A stretch of DNA of 64,000 nt, taken from contig CAMLHZ010000007.1 of assembly GCA_946480085.1 (NCBI GenBank), forward strand, positions 124,001 through 188,000. Reading direction: 5' to 3'. The notes under the pieces are model-generated. The model ran no database searches and was not told where the DNA came from. It worked only from the letters and a program-made list of their open reading frames with translations. How positions within the stretch are numbered: the stretch's first letter is position 1; each line of letters begins with the position of its first letter. The DNA comes from an uncultured Flavobacteriales bacterium (GTDB taxonomy: Bacteria; Bacteroidota; Bacteroidia; Flavobacteriales; Crocinitomicaceae). Below, in pieces: positions 53,047 through 62,700 of the stretch. The position numbers and the translations under genes are program-made.

Positions 53047-54603
53047 ATGAAAGCTTTTTGTGGACTTCTTTTCTGTCTGTTTGTCGCTAATCTCAGTTTG
53101 AGAGCGCAGGTCACTGACATTGAGTGGGGTGTCGACAATAAAAGAAAGGCTACTTTGTTAGATCTTTATCCTGATAAAGGTTTCGATTTCTATACTTATC
53201 GTGTTACTGGAAACGGATTGCTGCAGGCAAATCGCGTTACACGTTACATGTATGGTGAAGAAGTTCTGAATAAGAAGATTGAAAATAAGGTAGATAACAA
53301 GACAGTTACACTAGAAAATCTACTAACCTTTAATGGAACTCTTCTCGGCTTTTTTTCCGACAAACGTGATGGTGAAAACCAGCTGTACATGGTAAAATAT
53401 GATACAGAGATTGATCCTTTCGATCAGCCTATTCTCATGGCGGAGTTTCCATCTGCGAAGCTAGGTTCGAACAAGGGATATTTCATGGTTCAGAAGTCGA
53501 AAAACGACAATTTTCTTTGTGTTGAATATGTCATTCCGGCGAAGAAAGACAATTTTGATCGATATGGCTTTCATATCATAGATACCAACTACAATACTGT
53601 TCGACAAGGCGAGTATGAAGTTCCTTATTCTTCCCGTTATTCAGCAGTGAATGTTCGTCACGTTACTAACGACGGTGAATTTGTTCTTGGAGTTACCGTG
53701 TACAATTCCTCGAATAGAGGTTTGTTTAGAGATTATTCCGCTATTGAAAAAGCGGTAATCATGCACGTTCAAAAAGATACACTCATGCAATATGATCTTT
53801 TTCTGGATCAGCGTCGTGTTTTTGATTTTGAGATAACGTCCAGAGATTCATTAATTGTGGTCACGGGAACTTATGGTGAACAATTCGCTTCAGGAGCTCA
53901 AGGTGTTTTTTATCAGCGGATCAATATCAATCAGCGTAAAGTTGAAGCAACAAAAGTTCAGCCTTTTCCGCAGTGGTTCATGGATGATTTGAAATCGAAA
54001 AGCATCAAGTACGATAGAATGCGTGTCGGGAATCCGAAAGGTGTTCTGGATCTGGTGAATTATGCGTTTAGAGATGTTCATCAGCTGGAAGATGGTTCGC
54101 TGGTTATTGTGGCTGAACAGTACTATGTTTATCAGCAAACAACGAATGATTCGCGTGGAATGATCCAAACGGTAAATCATTATTATTACGATGATGCCTT
54201 GATCTATCAAATTTCTCCTCAAGGTGATTTTAACTGGATTTCATCCATTCCAAAAGAGCAGCATTCTACCAACGATTATGGGTATTATTCTTCGCTGAAA
54301 TCCATAATATCGAATGGAACATGTCTAGTGTTTTTTAACGATCACAGAAAGAATTATGATGAATATGGAACGTTTAAACGATTCAACTATTCGGTTTCGT
54401 TTCCCGTTCGTAAGAAAACATATACGCTAGCTCTTTCCGAGATCTCTTTAAGTAACGGGGATCAAAAGCGTCGTGTTTTTAACGATTACAATCAGACAGG
54501 AGGAACGGTTTCCTTGAAAATGTGTGCTGATAATCCGAAGTACAAAGAATTACTATTCTTCTCAAGCGGGAAAAAAGAGCGTTTTGGTTTACTGAAATAC
54601 TAA
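53047..54603 (+). CDS. Exported hypothetical protein
   Basis: 518 residues from ATG at 53047 (signal peptide MKAFCGLLFCLFVANLSLRAQ); a GTG six bases earlier is also in frame. The rest has beta-propeller-like strands (TFNGTLLGFFSDKRDGENQLYMVKYD; EDGSLVIVAEQYYVY; HQLEDGSLVIV) without a signature I recognise. The stop overlaps the stop of the convergent lnt gene by four bases. Confidence 0.65.
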   Translation: MKAFCGLLFCLFVANLSLRAQVTDIEWGVDNKRKATLLDLYPDKGFDFYTYRVTGNGLLQANRVTRYMYGEEVLNKKIENKVDNKTVTLENLLTFNGTLLGFFSDKRDGENQLYMVKYDTEIDPFDQPILMAEFPSAKLGSNKGYFMVQKSKNDNFLCVEYVIPAKKDNFDRYGFHIIDTNYNTVRQGEYEVPYSSRYSAVNVRHVTNDGEFVLGVTVYNSSNRGLFRDYSAIEKAVIMHVQKDTLMQYDLFLDQRRVFDFEITSRDSLIVVTGTYGEQFASGAQGVFYQRININQRKVEATKVQPFPQWFMDDLKSKSIKYDRMRVGNPKGVLDLVNYAFRDVHQLEDGSLVIVAEQYYVYQQTTNDSRGMIQTVNHYYYDDALIYQISPQGDFNWISSIPKEQHSTNDYGYYSSLKSIISNGTCLVFFNDHRKNYDEYGTFKRFNYSVSFPVRKKTYTLALSEISLSNGDQKRRVFNDYNQTGGTVSLKMCADNPKYKELLFFSSGKKERFGLLKY

Positions 54604-56210
54604 GCTTTTCTTCTTCTGAATCGGTTAAACAATGCCATTCCCAAAAGTAGAATCAATATTCCAGAGGCAACTCTAGGAATAATATCTCCGAATTGCTGAT
54701 AGATCGTTTTTCCTGGAATGAGTTCAATGTTTGCGTTGATCGCGGTTTCTTTCCACCACCCAGTTTCTTTAATCACATCACCACGGTTATTGAATACTCC
54801 TGATTTACCCGTGTTGGCAGAGCGAGCGATCCATTTGTTGTTTTCTATTGCACGTAAACCGGCGAACAGGAAATGTTGTTTGTAGCCAGGAGTATCTCCC
54901 CACCAACCGTCGTTTGTGATAATGGCAATGAAATCAGCACCCTGAGCACATTGTTCACTTACGAATTCGCCGTAAACACTTTCGTAGCATACAACCGGAG
55001 CAAAATTCACTGTTTTCATCTTGAAGATGGATGGATGATCAGCAATACCAAGGCTTCCGCTTGAACCGCCTAGATCTATTGCCCAGTTTTTCAGGAAAGG
55101 AATAGTTGTGATGAATGGAATTTTTTCAACTCCCAGCACAAGTTTGCTTTTATGAATTACTTGCGGATTTTTGTTGAGGTCGAAAAGCAACGATGAGTTA
55201 TATGATTCTTCATATACACCCATACCTTCAACTAAGTTTGATGCGGCGCTCCTTGGTTTTTCAAAGAAATCATAAGTTGATCCACCGATTAAAAGAGGAA
55301 TGGGTGTTTCCTTTTGGTACTTCTGTATACTTCTTGTTGCCTTGTGATAAGGAAGTTTATCGACCACCAAAAAATCGTTCGAGCTTTCAATATTCGGATA
55401 AAGAGCCGTTTCAGGAGCAATGATAAGTTTCGTGTAATTTTTATCCATGGCGATACTGACTTTGTCCGCAGCTTTAAGGATCTTGAAAAGTTGTTCCGAA
55501 TTATTACTTGAAAATTTCTCGTTGTATGGGTCTACATTCGGTTGAACAATGGTCACGTTATAGGTTTCTCCGGATGTTTTTTTCAGATAGTACATTCCCA
55601 AAGAAGTGATTACCGGCACTAGCAGTAAAAAAGATACAGGAAGCCAGCTTTTTACTCGTTTTGCTTTCCCTTCTTTTATTAACTGGAAAACAAGGACGTT
55701 GATTAAAAGAATCCATAAAGAGCCGCCAAAAACGCCAGTAATAGAGTACCACTGAACCAAAGAATGTGCGGAAGCAAAAACGTTTCCTAATGTCAGCCAC
55801 GGCCAGCTCAATTCCCAATGAAAATGAAGTAATTCGAACGTGAGCCAAATACAAATGAAGGAAACCTTCCACCAGTTTCTTCCAACAAATTTATTCAGTA
55901 AATGGTAGACGGTAAAGGCAATTGCCATGAGAAGTGAATTGGCGAAAAAAGCCATATAAGCACCAGCTTCGTCAGCATTGTAGATCCACCATGTGGTGCC
56001 AGTATTATAAACGAAAAAAGTGAGGTAGGAGAAGAAAAATACCTTCCATCCAGAGCGTTTGGAGGCAGCGAGACTATCTTCTACGAACAATAAAGGTACC
56101 CATGCAGCAAAAGAAAGTGGGAATAAACTTCCGGTAATTGGGAACGATATCACAAGTGTAAGTCCTGATAATAAGCACAATACAAAATTATTTTTAATCA
56201 ATTCTCTCAT
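54600..56210 (-). CDS. lnt: Apolipoprotein N-acyltransferase
   Basis: 536 residues from MRELIKNNFVLCLLSG. An N-terminal block of membrane helices (about 10-230) is followed by a nitrilase-fold domain. The Glu-Lys-Cys triad is visible as IIAPETALYP (Glu), KSKLVLGVEKIPF (Lys) and FAPVVCYESVYG (Cys). It N-acylates lipoproteins after signal peptide cleavage. A start 96 bases upstream lies ahead of the promoter element and is rejected. Confidence 0.93.
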   Translation of the reverse strand: MRELIKNNFVLCLLSGLTLVISFPITGSLFPLSFAAWVPLLFVEDSLAASKRSGWKVFFFSYLTFFVYNTGTTWWIYNADEAGAYMAFFANSLLMAIAFTVYHLLNKFVGRNWWKVSFICIWLTFELLHFHWELSWPWLTLGNVFASAHSLVQWYSITGVFGGSLWILLINVLVFQLIKEGKAKRVKSWLPVSFLLLVPVITSLGMYYLKKTSGETYNVTIVQPNVDPYNEKFSSNNSEQLFKILKAADKVSIAMDKNYTKLIIAPETALYPNIESSNDFLVVDKLPYHKATRSIQKYQKETPIPLLIGGSTYDFFEKPRSAASNLVEGMGVYEESYNSSLLFDLNKNPQVIHKSKLVLGVEKIPFITTIPFLKNWAIDLGGSSGSLGIADHPSIFKMKTVNFAPVVCYESVYGEFVSEQCAQGADFIAIITNDGWWGDTPGYKQHFLFAGLRAIENNKWIARSANTGKSGVFNNRGDVIKETGWWKETAINANIELIPGKTIYQQFGDIIPRVASGILILLLGMALFNRFRRRKA

Positions 56211-56229
56211 TTTTTTCGAAAAGTTTAAA

Positions 56230-56237
56230 CAAATATA
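56230..56237 (-). promoter_or_regulatory. -7 element of lnt
   Basis: On the minus strand TATATTTG ends 19 bases before the chosen start at 56210, which decides against the upstream ATG. Confidence 0.5.
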
Positions 56238-56391
56238 AGCTTTCTGCATTACCAATGATAGTGCGGTTTTTTGTATGTTTTTATAACGCTTTCCGTGATA
56301 AATCAAGGTTGTTTTTGAGTTGATTGTTCATAAAACAGACATCTAAATAAATTTTTTAACGTTATATTAGCGTCCAACAATAAAACGAGCT

Positions 56392-56745
56392 ATGAAAACT
56401 ACCCTTATTTCCAGCATGGCATTGCCGTGTTTACTGGTGTGTTTTTCAGTGACTGGATTTTCTCAGCAATTGCCTCCAATGCAACATGAAGAGTATCATC
56501 CAAGAGAAAATATAACTGGTGTAGGAACAAATTCAGTGACCTACTTAATTCCGTCTAATTATCAGGTGAATGACGCCGAAAGTCTTGTAAGTCATTTAAA
56601 ACAGTATGAAGCCATTCAATCTGTTTTGATCGAAGGACAGACCATTGTTATTCATACCAAGCAAGTTATTAGTGGAAATGAGATCAATATGATTTTCGAT
56701 CGCTTAGGAATGACTTTCTTCCAGGTTGCCCCCAAAACTAAATAG
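56392..56745 (+). CDS. Small exported protein, possible ferredoxin-like fold
   Basis: 117 residues with a signal peptide (LVCFSVTGFSQ). The mature part has an alpha/beta pattern, YLIPSNYQVNDAESLVSHLKQYEAIQSVLIEGQTIVIHT, that resembles heavy-metal-associated-like folds but lacks cysteines in the mature protein. A giant secreted protein gene begins seven bases after the stop, so co-transcription is likely. Promoter-like TATATTAG precedes it at 56363-56370. Confidence 0.65.
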   Translation: MKTTLISSMALPCLLVCFSVTGFSQQLPPMQHEEYHPRENITGVGTNSVTYLIPSNYQVNDAESLVSHLKQYEAIQSVLIEGQTIVIHTKQVISGNEINMIFDRLGMTFFQVAPKTK

Positions 56746-56751
56746 TCGGAG

Positions 56752-59700
56752 ATGAGAAAAATGCTACTAATCCAAGGACTGATGGTCCTTTTACTGCTGT
56801 GTCCATCAATTTTATTGGCCCAAGGGGGAACAAGCTTAACAGCTCCCGGTACAAATATTACGCTTCCATTTTCAGCTGCTGGTTCAACAGTTGGGGCAGT
56901 TAATAATGTTGACGACCCTGATCCAACAGTTGTTCCCGCAAGCACACAAGATAATGGTCCGGATTGGGTTTACAGAACTTGTGCAACAAGCACTGCTCCG
57001 GTTTATATCACTGTGAACTTCACGCCTGGTGGAGTTGCAACACCGGTTTTACCGGTTATCAATGTTTATTATGATAATGCAGGGACATGGATGCTAATGG
57101 CAACAGGTGGTGTTACGGGTGATGTTGATCAAACTGTAGGATTACCTTTTGTTCCAAGTTTTGTTGGAATGTGTTATTACATTGTAATAGAAAGTCCAAA
57201 TGCATCCGGATTTACATATAACGTTAATGTAACAACTACGACTCTGCCAACTCAGGTGCTCCCAACTCAGCCAGGTTGTACCAATATGGGATTTGATAAT
57301 GGGACAACGAGTGGTTGGACAGGAAACTGGGGACACAGTATAACGAATGGGACTGCTGGTGCACAAACACCCATTTATACTCCGATTTTCGGTACAACTA
57401 ATACTGGACACCATGGTGTTACAACTGCAGGTTTAGATACGTATGTGGGTGTGATTCAAAAAGTTTGTCCTTTAATTCCAGCGAATACGAATTCAATGAT
57501 GTTGGGTGATGGACCAAATGCAAGTTATGGTGGTGCTCAATTAATGCAGAAATTTTCTGTTACAGCGTCTAATGCGCTTTTGACATATTATTATGCGGCG
57601 GTAATGCAGGATGCGGGTGCCGATCATGCTAACTACGAGCAGCCATTTTTCAAGATTGAAGCGTTGGATTGTTCAGGAAATCCAATTGTTTGTGGAAACT
57701 ATCTTGTAACAGGTGGACCAGGGATTCCTGGTTTTGTTCAAATTCCTGGTTCTTCGGTTTACTACAAAGACTGGACTCCGGTTCTTTTAGATTTGACTCC
57801 CTACATCGGTTCTTGTGTCACAATCAAATTTACTATTGGAGATTGTGCCAGAGGAGCCCATTTTGCATACGCTTATTTAGATGCTACTTGTGGTCCGTTG
57901 CAGATTACAGCGCCACCAACAGTTTGTCAATATACAAGTACTTCACTTACCGCTCCAAGCGGTGCGCTGTCTTATTCCTGGGTAAATACTGCAGCTCCGG
58001 CAACTGTTTTGTCTACTTCCAATCCGTATACATTTACACCAACGGTTACTGGTACATCAACTTACCAGTGTACAATGACAAATGTTGCAGGATGTAATTC
58101 TACAGTAACTACTACGGTTACGGTTAATCCAACTCCACAAATTTCAGTTACAAACCCACCTGCGGTATGTGCCCCAAATACGGTGAACATTACAGCTGCA
58201 AGTGTGGTTTCGATTACATCAGGCTCGGGAACTGTTTCCTATTATTCAGATGCTGCCTGTACGATTCCGATTGCAAGTCCGGGAGCCATAACAACCAGTG
58301 GAACTTATTACATAAAGATTCTCAATGGAAATGGTTGTTTCGATGTTAAACCAGTAACAGTTGTTGTCAATCCTTCACCAACTGTTAATGTGACAACTGC
58401 AGACCAATCCATTTGTGTTGGGCAATCTGTAAACTTGAACAGCACACTTGCTCCAGCAGGAGTGAATGTTCCGGTTACGTTCACCAATACAACTGACTTC
58501 AATATCACCGATGCAAGTGGAACTCCAACAGTTTCTCCAATTACAGTTTCTGGAATTACTCCACAAACAGCTGGTGTTCTTCCTATCGTTTCAGTTTCGG
58601 TGAATATTAATCATACTTGGGATGAGGATATTACGCTGCGACTTCAATGTCCGGGCGGGACCTTTATTGAACTAACGTCTCAAAATGGTTTGGATGGAAA
58701 CAACTATACGAACACCGTATTTGTGCCAACAGGCGGAACAGCAATTACAGCTGGAACAGCTCCGTTTACTGGGAACTTCACACCAGAACAAGCTTTCTCT
58801 CTTTTAAATGCCTGTGCTGTAAACGGAACATGGAATCTTTTGGCTTATGACTTGTTTTCAGGAGATACAGGAACGCTCTTAGATTGGTCGATTACGTTCA
58901 ATAATTTTGTTCCAACAACTTTTGCATGGTCGCCAACGAGTAATATGACGGGTTCAACAACCTTGACACCAACGGTTTCTCCGACTACAACAACTACTTA
59001 TACCTTGACAGCGACAAGTGGTTCCGGAGGTTGTACTGCGAGTGACCCGGTTACAATTACGGTTAATCCACTTCCAACGGCAACCATTTCAGGAACAACA
59101 ACAGTTTGTCAGAATGCAGCTTCACCAGTAATTACATTTACCGGAGCTAACGGAACAGCACCATACACATTTACTTATAATATTAATGGTGGAGCAAACC
59201 AAACAGTTAGCAGTGGTGCAGGAGCAACGGCAACCGTGAATGCACCAACCGGAACAGTTGGAACATTTACTTATAATTTGGTTAGTGTTACAAGTGCAGC
59301 AACCTGTTCGCAAACTCAAACGGGCAGCGCAATAATCACCGTTAATCCATTGCCAACCGCAACAATTTCTGGTACAACAAGTGTTTGTCAAAATGCTGCA
59401 ACTCCAGTCATTACGTTTACTGGTGCTAATGGAACAGCGCCTTATGTATTTACTTATAACATTAACGGTGGTGCGAATCAAACGGTGAGCAGTGGTGCAG
59501 GATCAACTGCAACTGTGAATGCGCCAACTGGAACGGTAGGAACATTTACCTATAATTTAGTGAGTGTTACGAGCGCGACAACGTGTTCACAAACTCAAGC
59601 GGGAAGTGCAATTGTTACGATTAATCCATTACCAACAGCTACTATTTCTGGAACAACAACAGTTTGTCAGAATGCAGCTTCGCCTGTGATTACGTTTACG

Positions 59701-62700
59701 GGAGCCAACGCAACGGCACCTTATACATTCACATACAACATTAATGGTGGTGCAAACCAAACGGTAAGTAGTGGAGCGGGTACAACCGCAACTGTAAATG
59801 CACCGACTGGAACAGCAGGAACCTTTACTTACAATTTGGTGAATGTATCAGTTGCAAGTGGCTGTTCTCAAACCCAAACCGGAAGTGCTATTGTTACGGT
59901 GAATCCGTTACCAACTGCAACTATTTCTGGTACAACAACCGTTTGTCAAAATGCAGCTTCACCAGTAGTGACATTTACAGGAGCTAATGGAACAGCACCT
60001 TATACATTTACATATAATATTAACGGTGGTGCAAATCAAACGATAAGCAGCGGAGCAGGAACAACTGCAACCGTGAACGCTCCAACTACAATTACAGGAA
60101 CATTTACTTACAATTTAGTCAGTGTTTCAGTAGCGAGTGGTTGTAACCAAACCCAAACCGGAAGCGCAATTATTACGGTCAATCCATTACCAAATGCGAC
60201 TATTTCGGGTACAACAACAGTTTGTCAGAATGCGGCTTCTCCTAACATTACGTTCACAGGATCTTTGGGTACAGCACCGTATACTTTTACCTATAACATC
60301 AACGGAGGTGCAAACCAAACAGTGAGCAGTGGTGCAGGAACTACTGCTACAGTGGCGGTTCCGACGGGAACAGTTGGAACGTTTACCTACAATTTAGTAA
60401 GTGTTTCAGCTGCAAACGGATGTGTTAATGTAGTGCCTGGAAATGCTGTAGTTACAGTGAACCCATTGCCAACTGCTACCATTTCCGGAACAACAACAGT
60501 TTGTCAAAATGCCGCTTCACCGGTCATTACCTTTACCGGAGCCAATGGAGCAGCGCCTTATACGTTTACATACAATATTAACGGTGGTGCGAATCAAACC
60601 GTAAGCAGTGGAGCTGGGTCTACAGCAACTGTAAATGCCCCAACAGGAACAGCTGGGACATTTACTTACAATTTGGTAAGTGTATCTGTTGCTACTGGCT
60701 GTTCGCAAACCCAAACGGGAAGTGCAGTAATCACGGTGAATCCATTGCCAACTGCAACCATTTCCGGTACAACAACGGTTTGTCAAAATGCTGCGTCGCC
60801 TGTGATTACGTTTACAGGAGCGAATGGAACTGCGCCTTATACATTCACTTATAACATTAATGGTGCTGCGAATCAAACGGTCAGCAGTGGTGCTGGATCG
60901 ACAGCAACTGTAAATGCGCCAACGGGAACAGTAGGAACGTTTACTTATAATTTAGTCAGTGTTTCCAGTTCGACCGGATGTTCACAAACCCAAACAGGCA
61001 GCGCTATTATTACGGTTAACCCTTTGCCAACTGCTACAATTTCCGGTACGGCAACGATTTGTCAGAATGGAACTTCTCCAGTAATTACATTTACCGGAGC
61101 GGGAGGAGCAGCGCCGTACACATTTACTTACAATATTAATGGCGGTGCCAATCAAACGGTAAGCAGCGGTGCAGGATCAACTGCAACAGTGAATGCTCCA
61201 ACAGGAACTGCAGGGACATTTACCTATAATTTGGTGAGTGTATCTATTGCAACTGGTTGTCCTCAAACCCAAACAGGCAGCGCAGTTGTTACGATCAATC
61301 CTTTGCCAACCGCAACGGTTTCGGGTACAACAACTGTTTGTCAGGGACTTGCCGCTCCAACAGTAACTTTCACAGGAGCAAACGGAACAGCACCATACAC
61401 AATTACTTACAATATCAACGGTGGTGCAAATCAAACGATTGTCACTGATGCTGCTGGTCTTGCAACTGTGACTGCATCAACAGCTGTTATAGGAACATTT
61501 ACTTATAACCTTGTGAGTGTTCAGGGAGCGAATGGATGTAGTCAAAGTCAAACTGGTTCTGCTGTAATTACCATTACAAGTATGCCAACAGCTACAATTT
61601 CAGGAACAACTACAGTTTGTCAAAATAGTACTTCACCTTCTATAACATTTACAGGAGCAAATGGACTTGCACCATATGTGTTTACCTATTCCATCAATGG
61701 CGGAGCAAACCAAACGGTTTCGAGTGGAGGAAGTAATTCAGCGACAGTTGCTGCACCAACAGGTACAGTTGGAGTGTTCACTTACACTTTGGTTGATGTA
61801 TCCAGCGCAAGTGGTTGTGGTCAAACCCAAACAGGGAACTCTGTTGTCACCGTAATTGCATTGCCAACGGCAACAATAGCTGGTACAACAACGGTTTGTC
61901 AGAATGCCGCATCACCTGTAATCACATTTACGGGTGCCAACGGAACAGCACCTTACACATTTACTTACAACATCAACGGTGGAGCAAGTCAAACAGTAAG
62001 CAGTGGAGCAGGAGCAACGGCAACAGTAAATGCGCCAACTGGAACTGTAGGAACCTTTACGTACAACTTAGTGAGTGTTTCAAGTGCCAACACTTGTTCG
62101 CAAGCGCAAACAGGAAGTGCAATTATCACAATTGATCCGCTTCCTACAGCAACTATTTCCGGAGCAACAACTATTTGTCAGAACGGAACAGCACCAAATG
62201 TTACTTTAACAGGATCAGGCGGAACGGCACCTTACACATTCACTTATAACATCAATGGTGGCGCAAATCAAACCATTTCTACAACTGTTGGAAATAGTGT
62301 GACAATTGCTGCGCCAACTGCTACGGTAGGAACCTTTACCTATAACTTAGTGAGCGTTTCCGGAGCGAATGGTTGTGGTCAAAACCAGACTGGAAGTACA
62401 GTAATAACTGTTCAAGGACTTCCTACTGCCGTGATTGCCGGAACGACTACAGTTTGTTTGAATGCTACTTCACCAACAATTACACTTACAGGTTCTTTAG
62501 GAAGCGCACCTTATACATTCACTTACAATTTGAATGGCGGAGTAAATCAAACATTAGTGAGTAACGCTGCTGGAGTCGGAACAATAAGTGCTCCAACCAC
62601 GGTGGCCGGAACATTTACATATAATTTGGTTTCGGTAGCAAGTTCAACAGGTTGTTCGCAAAACGTTAGCGGAACTTCTACGGTTACTGTGAATCCTGCT

